NCBI RefSeq assembly: GCF_050487225.1
Contig: NZ_JBKQGY010000004.1
Coordinates: 62,001-126,000 of the forward strand
DNA from: Paenalcaligenes sp050487225
GTDB lineage: Bacteria; Pseudomonadota; Gammaproteobacteria; Burkholderiales; Burkholderiaceae_B
Direction of reading: 5' to 3'
DNA length: 64,000 nt
Part shown: piece after piece, positions 48,810 through 58,720 of the stretch
Position numbering within the stretch: position 1 is the stretch's first letter
Layout of the letters: every line of letters starts with the position of its first letter
Position numbers and translations under genes: made by a program
Notes under the pieces: generated by a model
What the model was told of the DNA's origin: nothing
The model's input: only the letters and a program-made list of their open reading frames with translations
Databases searched by the model: none

Positions 48810-49964
48810 GTGCTGCCGTCTCTCTTTCCTGAAGAGTCTCATGCTACATCAACTGCAATCCTGGCCCTTTCCGATGGTACGGTATTTAAAGGTATCTCTA
48901 TCGGGGCAGAAGGCCACACAGTTGCCGAAATAGTCTTCAATACAGCCATGACTGGCTATCAGGAAATCCTCACCGATCCCAGCTACAGGGGTCAGATCGT
49001 TTCTCTCACTTATCCACATATTGGTAATACAGGCATTAATGCTGAAGACTCTGAGTCTGCAGGCGTTCAAGCTGCCGGTTTGGTGGTGCGTGATTGTGCG
49101 TTGAAGGTTTCCAATTTCCGTTCAGAACAATCGTTGCCAGAATACCTCAAGAAAGAGGGCATTGTGGCGATCGCTGGGGTTGATACCCGTAAGCTGACTC
49201 GCATACTTAGAGAAACAGGCGCTCAAGGCGCATGTATCTTAGTTGGCGATGACGCCGAACGGGCCATTCAACTGGCCCGTTCTTTTGTGGGAATGGTTGG
49301 TCAAGATTTGGCTAAAGAAGTTTCCGTGCGCCAACCAGGTGGTTGGACACAAGGTTCCTGGGCTTTGGGTGGTGGTTTCACATCCCCAGAACTGGGTCGC
49401 TTCAAAGTGGCAGTGTATGACTTTGGTGTGAAGGCCAATATTTTGCGTCTGATGGCAGACCGTGGTTGCGATATCACTGTATACCCCGCGCAAACACCGG
49501 TCGCCGACATCTTGGCTACACAGCCTGATGGTGTGTTCTTGTCTAACGGTCCTGGTGACCCAGAGGCGTGTAGCTACGCGATCGAAGCAACTAAAGCTGT
49601 TTTAGAAGCCAAAGTACCTGTTTTTGGTATTTGCTTGGGTCATCAGATTCTGGGCTTGGCTGTAGGTGGCCAAACTGTGAAAATGAAAACTGGCCACCAC
49701 GGTGCGAACCACCCTGTGCAAGAAGTTGCATCAGGTCGTGTGTTTATCACCAGCCAGAACCATGGTTTTGCGGTAGACGCCAACACGTTGCCTGCCACAG
49801 CCAAGGTTACTCATATTTCGTTGTTTGATGGCACATTGCAAGGCTTCGAGCTGACAGATCGTCCCGCATTTGGTTTCCAGGGTCACCCTGAAGCCACTCC
49901 AGGTCCACGTGATATCGCCGCCTTGTTTGATACCTTCATCAACCTGATGGAAAAACAGGCCTGA
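48810..49964 (+). CDS. carA: Carbamoyl-phosphate synthase small subunit
   Basis: 384 aa glutamine amidotransferase subunit that supplies ammonia for carbamoyl phosphate (arginine and pyrimidine synthesis). N-terminal part AILALSDGTVFKGISIGAEG and GIVAIAGVDTRKLTR; class I GATase with SNGPGDPEA, nucleophile Cys in FGICLGHQIL and His/Glu in FQGHPEATPGPRD. The start is a GTG preceded by CCGGGG. It is followed by carB after 25 bp. Confidence 0.95.
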   Translation: MLPSLFPEESHATSTAILALSDGTVFKGISIGAEGHTVAEIVFNTAMTGYQEILTDPSYRGQIVSLTYPHIGNTGINAEDSESAGVQAAGLVVRDCALKVSNFRSEQSLPEYLKKEGIVAIAGVDTRKLTRILRETGAQGACILVGDDAERAIQLARSFVGMVGQDLAKEVSVRQPGGWTQGSWALGGGFTSPELGRFKVAVYDFGVKANILRLMADRGCDITVYPAQTPVADILATQPDGVFLSNGPGDPEACSYAIEATKAVLEAKVPVFGICLGHQILGLAVGGQTVKMKTGHHGANHPVQEVASGRVFITSQNHGFAVDANTLPATAKVTHISLFDGTLQGFELTDRPAFGFQGHPEATPGPRDIAALFDTFINLMEKQA

Positions 49965-49989
49965 TCCGCCTAGCAGACGAAAAAGTATT

Positions 49990-52900
49990 ATGCCAAAGCG
50001 TACAGACATAAAAAGTATTCTTATTATTGGTGCCGGTCCTATCATTATTGGTCAGGCGTGTGAGTTCGACTACTCCGGTGCTCAGGCGTGTAAAGCCCTG
50101 AAAGCCGAAGGTTACCGCACGATTCTGGTCAACAGTAACCCCGCCACCATCATGACTGACCCTGCTACTGCAGACGTCACGTACATTGAGCCCATTACAT
50201 GTGAAGTAGTAGAGAAAATCATCGAGCGTGAGCGCCCAGATGCTTTGCTGCCAACCATGGGTGGTCAAACTGCCTTGAACTGTGCTTTGCAATTGGCAGA
50301 GCGCGGTATCTTGGAAAAGTACAACGTCGAAATGATCGGTGCCAACGCTGCAGCGATCGACAAAGCAGAAGATCGTCAGAAGTTTAAAGAGGCGATGACT
50401 TCCATTGGTTTGGAGTCAGCTAAATCTGGCGTAGCCCACTCCATGGAAGAAGCATGGGATGTGCAACGTCAAATTGCTGCTGAAGTTGGTACATCCGGCT
50501 TCCCAGTGGTAATTCGTCCTAGCTTCACCTTGGGTGGAACGGGCGGCGGTATCGCTTATAACCACGAAGAGTTCGAAACTATCTGCCGCCGCGGCTTGGA
50601 AGCTTCGCCAACTAAAGAGTTGCTGATCGAAGAATCCTTGTTGGGTTGGAAAGAGTTCGAAATGGAAGTGGTGCGTGATAAAGCAGACAACTGCATTATC
50701 GTGTGCTCTATCGAGAACTTGGACCCAATGGGCGTGCACACTGGTGACTCCATCACTGTGGCTCCAGCTCAAACACTGACCGATCGCGAATACCAATTGA
50801 TGCGTAATGCTTCTATTGCTGTATTGCGTGAAATCGGCGTGGAAACAGGTGGTTCCAACGTACAGTTTGCGGTGAACCCAGATAACGGCCGTATGATCGT
50901 TATTGAGATGAACCCACGTGTGTCCCGTTCTTCTGCCTTGGCTTCCAAAGCAACCGGTTTCCCTATCGCTAAAATCGCAGCACGTTTGGCCGTAGGTTAC
51001 ACACTGGACGAGTTGAAAAACGAAATCACAGGCGGTCTGACTCCTGCTTCGTTCGAGCCTACTATTGACTACGTAGTCACTAAGGTTCCTCGTTTTGCCT
51101 TTGAGAAATTCCCTCAAGCTGACTCCCGTCTGACCACACAGATGAAATCTGTAGGGGAAGTGATGGCGATGGGTCGTACCTTCCAAGAGTCCTTCCAGAA
51201 AGCCCTGCGCGGTTTGGAAGTAGGCGTGGATGGTCTGAACCAAATGACTACCGATCGCGAAAAATTGCAGATCGAGTTGGGTGAGCCTGGTCCTGAGCGT
51301 ATCTGGTACGTGGGCGATGCCTTTGCCCAAGGCTGGAGCTTGGAAGAAGTACACAACATCACCAAGATCGACCCATGGTTCTTGGCGCAAATCAAAGATA
51401 TCGTGGATATCGAATTGGCGCTGGAACAAAAAACATTGGCCGATTTGGATCGTGACACCTTGTTCGGTTTGAAACGTCGTGGTTTCTCCGATCGTCGTTT
51501 GGCCTTCTTGCTGGATACAGCAGAGTCCGAAGTACGTAAAACACGTCACCAGCTGAATGTTCGTCCTGTGTTCAAGCGTGTAGACACCTGCGCTGCAGAG
51601 TTTGCTACTAACACAGCGTACATGTACTCCACGTACGAAGAAGAGTGTGAGTCTCAGCCTACTGATCGCCAGAAAATCATTGTTCTGGGTGGTGGCCCTA
51701 ACCGTATTGGTCAAGGTATCGAGTTTGACTACTGCTGCGTGCACGCCGCTACGGCATTGCGTGAGCAGGGTTACGAAACCATCATGATCAACTGCAACCC
51801 AGAAACAGTGTCTACAGACTTCGATACATCGGATCGTCTGTACTTCGAGCCACTGACTCTGGAAGACGTGCTGGAAATCGTACACATCGAAAAACCGGTA
51901 GGTACTATTGTTCAGTATGGTGGTCAAACACCATTGAAATTGGCACGTGCTTTGGAAGCTAACGGTGTACCTATTATTGGTACTAGCCCAGAATCCATCG
52001 ATATCGCCGAAGACCGTGAGCGTTTCCAAAAACTGTTGACCAAACTGGGTCTGCGTCAGCCACCAAACCGCACCGCTCGTACAGAAAGCGAAGCGATTGC
52101 AATGGCGGGTGAAATTGGTTACCCACTGGTGGTACGTCCTAGCTACGTGCTGGGTGGCCGCGCGATGGAAATCGTCCACGAGCAAACTGACCTTGAACGC
52201 TACATGCGCGAAGCGGTTAAAGTCTCCAACGATTCCCCAGTGTTGCTGGATCACTTTCTGAACAACGCTACCGAAGTAGACGTGGATTGCTTGTGCGATG
52301 GCGTAGACGTGTTTGTGGGCGGTGTAATGGAGCACATCGAGCAAGCGGGTGTGCACTCTGGTGACTCCGCATGCAGTCTGCCTCCATACTCGTTGTCCAA
52401 CGAAGTGGTTGAGGAAATCCGTCGTCAAACAGCGTTGATGGCTAAAGCCCTGAACGTAAAAGGTTTGATGAACGTACAGTTCGCGATTCAAGATGGCGAT
52501 GTGTACGTGCTGGAAGTGAACCCACGTGCCTCTCGTACCGTGCCGTTCGTATCCAAAGCTACAGGCTTGCAGTTGGCAAAACTGGCTGCTCGTGTGATGG
52601 CTGGCGAAATGCTGGCAGACTTGTGCTTGGACGCGCCAGCAAAAGAAGGCTACTTCGCGGTAAAAGAAGCCGTGTTCCCATTCGTGAAATTCCCTGGCGT
52701 AGACACCATTCTGGGACCAGAAATGAAGTCTACCGGTGAAGTCATGGGTGTGGGCCGCAGCTTTGCCGAAGCATTTGTGAAATCACAAATGGCTGCTAGC
52801 GTGAAATTGCCAGAGTCCGGTCAGGCATTCCTGAGCGTACGTGATGCAGACAAAAAACGTGCTGTAGCAGTGGCGCGTGGTTTGATCTCTCTGGGCTTTA

Positions 52901-53220
52901 GCGTTGTGGCTACACGTGGTACAGCAGCGGCAATCAGCGAAGCTGGCCTAGAAGTGAAAGTAGTGAACAAAGTCACAGAAGGCAGACCTCACATTGTGGA
53001 CATGGTCAAAAATGGCGAAATCGCTTTGGTCATCAACACAGTAGAAGAGCGTCGTAATGCGATTGCGGACTCACGTACTATCCGTACTCATGCGTTGGCG
53101 GCTAACTTGGCTTACTACACCACGATTGCGGGTGCGGTAGCAGCGGTTGAAGGTTTGCAGTACATGCGTCATGGCGAAGGCCTGCGTGTGTACTCCTTGC
53201 AGGAAATGCACAGCCTGTAA
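49990..53220 (+). CDS. carB: Carbamoyl-phosphate synthase large subunit
   Basis: 1076 aa with two homologous ATP-grasp halves. Half 1 begins SILIIGAGPIIIGQACEFDYSG, half 2 KIIVLGGGPNRIGQGIEFDY; each has VRPSFTLGG / VRPSYVLGG phosphate-loop motifs and NPR metal-binding residues (EMNPRVSRSS, EVNPRASRT). The C-terminal MGS-like allosteric domain begins near residue 940 (FLSVRDADKKRAV). Full length. A strong terminator follows. Confidence 0.96.
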   Translation: MPKRTDIKSILIIGAGPIIIGQACEFDYSGAQACKALKAEGYRTILVNSNPATIMTDPATADVTYIEPITCEVVEKIIERERPDALLPTMGGQTALNCALQLAERGILEKYNVEMIGANAAAIDKAEDRQKFKEAMTSIGLESAKSGVAHSMEEAWDVQRQIAAEVGTSGFPVVIRPSFTLGGTGGGIAYNHEEFETICRRGLEASPTKELLIEESLLGWKEFEMEVVRDKADNCIIVCSIENLDPMGVHTGDSITVAPAQTLTDREYQLMRNASIAVLREIGVETGGSNVQFAVNPDNGRMIVIEMNPRVSRSSALASKATGFPIAKIAARLAVGYTLDELKNEITGGLTPASFEPTIDYVVTKVPRFAFEKFPQADSRLTTQMKSVGEVMAMGRTFQESFQKALRGLEVGVDGLNQMTTDREKLQIELGEPGPERIWYVGDAFAQGWSLEEVHNITKIDPWFLAQIKDIVDIELALEQKTLADLDRDTLFGLKRRGFSDRRLAFLLDTAESEVRKTRHQLNVRPVFKRVDTCAAEFATNTAYMYSTYEEECESQPTDRQKIIVLGGGPNRIGQGIEFDYCCVHAATALREQGYETIMINCNPETVSTDFDTSDRLYFEPLTLEDVLEIVHIEKPVGTIVQYGGQTPLKLARALEANGVPIIGTSPESIDIAEDRERFQKLLTKLGLRQPPNRTARTESEAIAMAGEIGYPLVVRPSYVLGGRAMEIVHEQTDLERYMREAVKVSNDSPVLLDHFLNNATEVDVDCLCDGVDVFVGGVMEHIEQAGVHSGDSACSLPPYSLSNEVVEEIRRQTALMAKALNVKGLMNVQFAIQDGDVYVLEVNPRASRTVPFVSKATGLQLAKLAARVMAGEMLADLCLDAPAKEGYFAVKEAVFPFVKFPGVDTILGPEMKSTGEVMGVGRSFAEAFVKSQMAASVKLPESGQAFLSVRDADKKRAVAVARGLISLGFSVVATRGTAAAISEAGLEVKVVNKVTEGRPHIVDMVKNGEIALVINTVEERRNAIADSRTIRTHALAANLAYYTTIAGAVAAVEGLQYMRHGEGLRVYSLQEMHSL

Positions 53221-53251
53221 TAGGGTAACCAAGCCGTATAAAGTAGTAACA

Positions 53252-53289
53252 AAACCAGCCAGATCCGTTATGGGTCTGGCTGGTTTTTT
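53252..53289 (+). terminator. Terminator of carAB
   Basis: A 12-bp perfect stem (53252-53263 with 53275-53286) ends in six T. It begins 32 bp after the carB stop. Confidence 0.9.
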
Positions 53290-53591
53290 CATGCTACCTT
53301 TAGGTGTATGTCCCTTGAAATAAATGCAGAGCGACGTTTCAAGTAGGGGATAGAGTACGTGCAGGACCAGATACCTCATTCATCAATAATAAAATCTGGT
53401 TGCAGGAAATAACGCTAATAGGGCTACTCAGGGTTATTCTGGGTATGGTGCTTAAGCTGTTGTTCTATAAAGTATTTCTTGTTTTTTTATAGCTAGTATC
53501 AAATATTTTTATTGGACGTAGTGCCTAGCATTCCCTATCTTGCTGTCTAACCTAACTCTAGGCTCGGTATTTTTACAGGGAGACTACCGCA
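53290..53591 (+). promoter_or_regulatory. Upstream region of the ABC importer operon
   Basis: Non-coding AT-rich DNA that must hold the promoter of the binding-protein gene. TTGCTG (53540-53545) is a possible -35 but no good -10 is found at the right distance. CAGGGAG (53577-53583) is the ribosome site, about 9 nt before the ATG. Nothing else recognised. Confidence 0.4.
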
Positions 53592-54911
53592 ATGAAGCTA
53601 CGCTGCAAACCCTTGTTGGCTGCTCTGATGTTGGCGGCCACTGGTCCGGCTTTGGCTGGAACCGTGACAGTCATTACCTCTTTCCCCAAAGAGCTGACTC
53701 AAGCGTATAAATCGGCTTTCGAAAAAGCGAATCCGGATATCAAACTGGAGATTCTGAATAAAAATACAGTTTCCGGTATTGCTTACGTACGTGAAACACC
53801 TGAAGGCAAACGCCCTGAAATTTTCTGGGCGAGTGCACCTGATGCGTTCGAAGTGTTGTCCCAAGCGCAGTTGCTAGAAAACGTGTCTGACATCGCTAAC
53901 CCAGCGGTGCCTGCAACGATTGGTAGCTTCCCTATTAATGATCCTAATGGCATGTTCCTGGGCCAAGCCTTGGCGGGCTACGGGATTATGTACAACACTC
54001 GTTTGGTGAAAGCGAAAAAACTGCCAGAGCCAAAAACATGGGAAGACTTACTACGTCCCGAGTGGTTTAACAACGTAGGCCTGACATCGCCTTCACGTTC
54101 GGGTACTACTCACTTGACCGTAGAAACTATTCTGCAGGGCGAGGGTTGGGAAAAAGGGTGGGAAACACTGCTACGTATGTCCGGTAACAGTGCCGCCCTC
54201 ACAGACCGCTCCTTTGGTGTGCCAGATGGCGTGAATAACGGCCAGTTTGGTGCAGGTCCTGTGATCGACTTCTTTGGTTTGTCTAGCAAGTACTCGAATT
54301 TCCCTGTGGAATTCGTTTACCCAGATGAAACCGCGATTGTGCCAGCCAACATTGGTTTGATTGCTGGTGCATCCAATACAGAAGAAGGCAAAAAGTTCAT
54401 CGAGTTCTCGTTGAGCAAAGAAGGCCAAGAATTGCTGTTGGCACCACAAATTTCTCGTTTGCCGGTGTTGCCATACGAGCAGTTGGATAACATTCCAGAG
54501 AATTACCCTAATCCTCTGGAAATTGTAGAGCGCAGTAAAGTGAACTTTGACGTAGATCTGTCCCAACAGCGCTACTACATTGTTCAAAATTTGTTTGATC
54601 AGACAATCACCTTCCGCCACAAAGAACTGCAAGCAGCCAGCAAAGCCATTATCGATGCTGAAGCCAAACTAGGCGCTAACCCACAAGGTCAAGCGGCTGA
54701 GTTGTTGGCTGAGGCTAAGAAATTGGCATGGGCGCCATTGATCAGTGCTGAACAAGTGCAAGACCAAGCATTGATTGATTTGTTTGCAGGCGATAAAAAA
54801 GACACACAGATCAGCCAACAACTGTCTAAGTTGCAAGGCGACTGGAATAGTCAGGCCAAAGCTAACTATGAGAAAGCTGTTGAACTGGCAAACCAAGCTG
54901 CGTCTTTATAA
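53592..54911 (+). CDS. ABC importer periplasmic binding protein (PgtC/FbpA-like)
   Basis: 439 aa. The signal peptide ends PALA, then GTVTVITSFPKELTQAYKSAFEKA, the start of a family 1/6 solute-binding protein of the Fe3+, phosphonate and PgtC group. NTVSGIAYVRET, AGYGIMYNTRLVKAKKLPEPKTWEDLL and GLTSPSRSGTTHLTVETILQ fit PgtC-like proteins better than FbpA, because the paired iron-binding Tyr residues are not seen. The C-terminus (about 330-439) is a Lys/Gln/Ala-rich helical extension. Substrate unknown; a phosphorylated small molecule is plausible. Confidence 0.82.
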   Translation: MKLRCKPLLAALMLAATGPALAGTVTVITSFPKELTQAYKSAFEKANPDIKLEILNKNTVSGIAYVRETPEGKRPEIFWASAPDAFEVLSQAQLLENVSDIANPAVPATIGSFPINDPNGMFLGQALAGYGIMYNTRLVKAKKLPEPKTWEDLLRPEWFNNVGLTSPSRSGTTHLTVETILQGEGWEKGWETLLRMSGNSAALTDRSFGVPDGVNNGQFGAGPVIDFFGLSSKYSNFPVEFVYPDETAIVPANIGLIAGASNTEEGKKFIEFSLSKEGQELLLAPQISRLPVLPYEQLDNIPENYPNPLEIVERSKVNFDVDLSQQRYYIVQNLFDQTITFRHKELQAASKAIIDAEAKLGANPQGQAAELLAEAKKLAWAPLISAEQVQDQALIDLFAGDKKDTQISQQLSKLQGDWNSQAKANYEKAVELANQAASL

Positions 54912-54927
54912 GGCGTAGATGTGACAC

Positions 54928-54973
54928 ACCCACTCTTCTAGCCGGAAGAGTGGGTCTTATTGTTTTTTATTAC
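54928..54973 (+). terminator. Intercistronic terminator after the binding-protein gene
   Basis: An 11-bp perfect stem (54928-54938 with 54945-54955) and a T-rich tail. It sits between the binding protein and the permease, so it probably lowers permease and ATPase expression relative to the binding protein. Confidence 0.8.
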
Positions 54974-55008
54974 TGACGCGATGTGAGCAGTCTTGTCGCG
55001 GTGTATTC

Positions 55009-56715
55009 ATGGCGCATTCTTTTTCTTCCCGCTATCCAGTAGGACTAATCATGGCCGCCCTTGTGGTGTTGTCCTTTTTAGTATTCTTTCTGGTTGTTCC
55101 TGTAGGGAACGTGTTCTACACAGCATTTTTAGATGCTGACGGTGGCTTTACGCTGGGTCACTTTGGTGCTTTTTTCCACCAAACCCTGCTTAAAGAATCG
55201 TTCATGAACAGCTTATACGTGGCCTTTATGTCCACGGTGTTCGCGTCGTTGATCGCCATTCCTTTGGCGTATTTGACGATTCGATTCCAGTTTCGTGGTG
55301 CGCTGATTATTCAGACACTGGGTATTTTGCCGTTGATCATGCCGCCATTCGTGGGCGCGGTTGCGATGCAACTGTTGTTTGGCCGTTCGGGTTCGTTGAA
55401 CCTGATGCTAGACGACTGGTTTGGTATCACGCTGCCTATTATGGATGGCTTAAACGGTATTATTTTTGTTGAAGCGCTGCATTATTTCCCCTTCATTCTG
55501 ATGAACCTGACCGTTGCTCTGCGCAACATTGATGGCGCAATGGAAGAAGCGGCGGTGAACTTGGGTTCCAAAGGCTGGCGCTTGTTCCGTCGCATCATTT
55601 TCCCATTGGCGTTGCCAGGCTACATTGCTGGTGCATCGTTGGTGTTTGTGAAGGTGTTTGATGACCTAGGTACACCACTGGTGCTGGGTATTACCAATAT
55701 GCTGGCGCCTCAGGCGTACTTGCGTATTACCCAAGTGGGTATTGATGATCCGCTGGGTTATGTCATCAGTGTGCTGATGATTGGTTTCTCTATTTTGGCA
55801 TTGTGGTTGTCGGCCTCGGCATTGAAAGGTCGTGATTACTCCACCATCCAGAAAGGCGGCTCGTCTATACAGCAACGTCGTTTGACCAAGCCTCAGGCGT
55901 GGCTGGCGTACATCTGGATTGCCTTGGTATTGCTGCTGGTGCTATCACCGCACATCGGTGTGTTGCTGCTGTCATTGGCGACCGTATGGAGCTACGCGCC
56001 GTTACCTGATGGGTATACCTTGGCGCACTACACGGCGGTATTCCAAGAGTCGCAAGGCATGATTAAAAACACCTTGTTGTACTGCGGTATCGCAGCGGGT
56101 GTGGATGTGGTCTTGGGTACGGCGATTGCCTACATTATGTTGCGCACCAAAATACCGGGGCGTCAGTTTATGGACTGGATTGCGTCTGCGGCGTTGGCCG
56201 TACCCGGTATTGTGTTGGCCATTGGGTTTATGCGTACCTTTAGGGATGTGAACTTACCCTTTACTGAAGTGGGGCTGACCTCGACGTGGCTGCTCATCAT
56301 GATTGCCTACGCGGTGCGGCGATTACCGTACGCGTTACGATCGTGCGTGGCCGCCTTGCAGCAAATTAGTGTCTCGTTAGAAGAGGCTGCCGCATCAGTC
56401 GGTGCGAATCGCTTCAATACCATTAGGCGGGTAGTGATTCCGCTGATGGGTGGCGGTATTTTGGCCGGTTTTGTGACAAGTTTTATTACCGCAGCGGTGG
56501 AGTTATCTGCCACCATCATGCTGGTGACACGCGACAGCGACGCTCCCATGAGCTACGGTATTTATCTGTATATGCAAAGTGCATCAGGCCGTGGGCCCGG
56601 TGCAGCGTTAGGGGTATTGGCAGTGGTTGCGGTGGCAGTCGGTACCTATATTTCCCATGTCATCGTTGAACGTACGTCCGCGCGTCAGCGCCCAGGTAAG
56701 GTGGATCAGGAATAG
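55009..56715 (+). CDS. ABC importer permease (fused two-domain type)
   Basis: 568 aa made of two homologous permease halves, about twelve helices, as in FbpB/ThiP/PhnV-like systems. Each half has an EAA loop: EEAAVNLGSKGWRLFRRIIFP near residue 180 and EEAAASVGANRFNTIRRVVIP near 460. It lies 97 bp after the binding-protein gene and 2 bp before the ATPase gene. Confidence 0.88.
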   Translation: MAHSFSSRYPVGLIMAALVVLSFLVFFLVVPVGNVFYTAFLDADGGFTLGHFGAFFHQTLLKESFMNSLYVAFMSTVFASLIAIPLAYLTIRFQFRGALIIQTLGILPLIMPPFVGAVAMQLLFGRSGSLNLMLDDWFGITLPIMDGLNGIIFVEALHYFPFILMNLTVALRNIDGAMEEAAVNLGSKGWRLFRRIIFPLALPGYIAGASLVFVKVFDDLGTPLVLGITNMLAPQAYLRITQVGIDDPLGYVISVLMIGFSILALWLSASALKGRDYSTIQKGGSSIQQRRLTKPQAWLAYIWIALVLLLVLSPHIGVLLLSLATVWSYAPLPDGYTLAHYTAVFQESQGMIKNTLLYCGIAAGVDVVLGTAIAYIMLRTKIPGRQFMDWIASAALAVPGIVLAIGFMRTFRDVNLPFTEVGLTSTWLLIMIAYAVRRLPYALRSCVAALQQISVSLEEAAASVGANRFNTIRRVVIPLMGGGILAGFVTSFITAAVELSATIMLVTRDSDAPMSYGIYLYMQSASGRGPGAALGVLAVVAVAVGTYISHVIVERTSARQRPGKVDQE

Positions 56716-56717
56716 CC

Positions 56718-57806
56718 ATGAAGAAAGTAAGTGTTGAATGCCGTAACATCCGGCTTGCCTACGGTAAAAATGAAGTACTGAAGGACATCAATTTAACGAT
56801 TGAGCCCGGCGAGTTCTTTGCCTTGCTAGGCCCATCCGGTTCAGGGAAATCCACGCTGCTGCGTCTGATTGCTGGTTTTAATCAGCACAACTCAGGCCAG
56901 TTGCTAATTGATGGTAAAGACATTGGCAATATGCCTCCGCACAAGCGCAACATCGGTATGGTGTTCCAGAGCTATGCGTTGTGGCCACACATGACCGTGT
57001 GGGATAACGTTGCCTTTGGTCTGGTAGAGCGTAAGTTGCCGCGTGCTGAAGTGCGCGACAAAGTGGCGGCTGCTCTAGAGTTGGTAGGTTTGGCTGATTT
57101 TGCCAAACGTAGACCTAACCAGTTGTCAGGTGGTCAGCAACAGCGTGTGGCGTTGGCCCGTACGACGGTGATTGAGCCACAAGTACTGCTGCTAGACGAG
57201 CCGTTGTCTAACTTGGATCAAAAGTTGCGTGTACAGATGCGCCAAGACTTGCTGTCGTTGCAGCGTCGTTTGGGTATCACTACCATTTTTGTGACACACG
57301 ACCAAGAAGAAGCCATGACCACGGCTGACCGTATGGCCGTTATGGATCAAGGTGTGGTGCAGCAAGTGGGTGCGCCAGCAACCTTGTACGACTTCCCGTG
57401 CAATCGTTTTGTCGCGAACTTCGTGGGTACCATGAACGTGTTAAACGGTGCGGTGAAAGAGCGCTCAGCCTCGTCCATCACGCTGCATGTAGAAGGTATA
57501 GGCGATGTGAATATGCCTCTGACACCAGACGTACCCGAAGGCAATAGCATGGCCTTGAGCTTCCGTCCGCATACCGTGCAACTGGAAAGCGGCAACATGG
57601 GCAAAATGGATGCACGTTATCTGTGGATTCCTGGCAAAGTGGCCCGCAGCGAGTTTTTGGGTGAGTTCACGCGTTACGAAATTGATGCAGGTGATCAAAT
57701 TATCGTGGCCGATCAGGCGCACTACGCGGGTTCTTCCTTGTTAATGCCTGGCGCTCCTGTGGCAGTTGGGGTGGAACCCGCACAGATTCGTTTGCTTCCC
57801 GTCTAA
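56718..57806 (+). CDS. ABC importer ATPase
   Basis: 362 aa. Walker A GPSGSGKST, Q-loop MVFQSYALWPHMTV, signature LSGGQQQRVALART, Walker B LLLDEPLSNLD and switch His IFVTHDQEEAM. A C-terminal TOBE domain (about 280-360: GKVARSEFLGEFTRYEI) places it in the FbpC/PotA/PgtC-associated group. It follows the permease by 2 bp. Confidence 0.9.
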   Translation: MKKVSVECRNIRLAYGKNEVLKDINLTIEPGEFFALLGPSGSGKSTLLRLIAGFNQHNSGQLLIDGKDIGNMPPHKRNIGMVFQSYALWPHMTVWDNVAFGLVERKLPRAEVRDKVAAALELVGLADFAKRRPNQLSGGQQQRVALARTTVIEPQVLLLDEPLSNLDQKLRVQMRQDLLSLQRRLGITTIFVTHDQEEAMTTADRMAVMDQGVVQQVGAPATLYDFPCNRFVANFVGTMNVLNGAVKERSASSITLHVEGIGDVNMPLTPDVPEGNSMALSFRPHTVQLESGNMGKMDARYLWIPGKVARSEFLGEFTRYEIDAGDQIIVADQAHYAGSSLLMPGAPVAVGVEPAQIRLLPV

Positions 57807-57814
57807 CCCGATCG

Positions 57815-58714
57815 ATGGAAATTCATCAAATCAGGGCTTTTGTGACGGTCGCGCGTCTAGGTAACGTGACGCGAGCAGCAGAAGCCCTGAATCTGACTCA
57901 GCCTGCGGTGACTACGCAGGTCAAAGCTCTGGAACAGAGCTTAGGGGTGAGTCTTTTTGAGCGGGCAGCAGGGCGCATGAGCTTGTCCAAAGCAGGCGAA
58001 CGCTTACTTGCCACCGCAGAGCAGCTACTGGTGCAGTCCAGACAACTGAAATCCGAAGCCAAACAACTACAAGGTGAGTTGAATGGTGTGATTTCTTTAG
58101 GGCTGCCCAGTGAGCACTTAGACTTTTTGCGTTTGGGTGAGCTGGTCAATAAAATCTCTACCCAGCTTCCTCTTATTGAACTGCAAACGCAGATCATGCC
58201 GGCGATGCAGCTGGAAGAGTACGTCAGCACCAGTAGGCTGACGGCAGCGTTCAGTATTTCGGTGTATCCGCCTAGAGACGTAAACTGGCTGCCCTTACGT
58301 AGTATCAGCTACCGACTGGTGTTGCCCAATAAAATGGCACAAGAAGTCAGTCTAGGTGGATGGTCGGAAGTGGCCGCGCTGCCGTGGCTAGATGGCTCTT
58401 TAGGTAGCCATACGCATTTGCTATTGCGTGAAGTCTTTGAAAAACGAGCCCTAACCCCCAGAATTATTTTGCACAGTGATGATCAGGCGCAAATGGATGC
58501 TTTGGTGCGTGCTGGTTCCGGATGTGCATTGTTGCGCGAGGAGGTAGCCTTGCAAGGTGTGCGACAAGGTCACTTTACGATCTGGGGTAACGTTAAAATG
58601 GAAGCGTCGTTGGGGTTTATTACCCCACTGGAAAGCGTGGAGTCACCCCTAACGGTGGCGTTGATCTCCATGCTACAGCGTATCTGGCACTTAGATGGTG
58701 CCTCTACAACATGA
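57815..58714 (+). CDS. LysR-family transcriptional regulator
   Basis: 299 aa. N-terminal HTH: MEIHQIRAFVTVARLGNVTRAAEALNLTQPAVTTQVKALEQSLG, followed by an effector domain (VISLGLPSEHLDFLRLGELV). It is in the same direction as the ABC importer genes, 8 bp after the ATPase, so it is probably co-transcribed and may control the importer. Effector unknown. Confidence 0.88.
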   Translation: MEIHQIRAFVTVARLGNVTRAAEALNLTQPAVTTQVKALEQSLGVSLFERAAGRMSLSKAGERLLATAEQLLVQSRQLKSEAKQLQGELNGVISLGLPSEHLDFLRLGELVNKISTQLPLIELQTQIMPAMQLEEYVSTSRLTAAFSISVYPPRDVNWLPLRSISYRLVLPNKMAQEVSLGGWSEVAALPWLDGSLGSHTHLLLREVFEKRALTPRIILHSDDQAQMDALVRAGSGCALLREEVALQGVRQGHFTIWGNVKMEASLGFITPLESVESPLTVALISMLQRIWHLDGASTT

Positions 58715-58720
58715 GTAGTC

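Noticed and set aside
50416..52491. Very long minus-strand frame (about 690 codons) opposite carB
   Set aside because: It is a shadow of the codon usage of carB; composition is rich in His, Phe, Gln and Thr, with no domain and no RBS.
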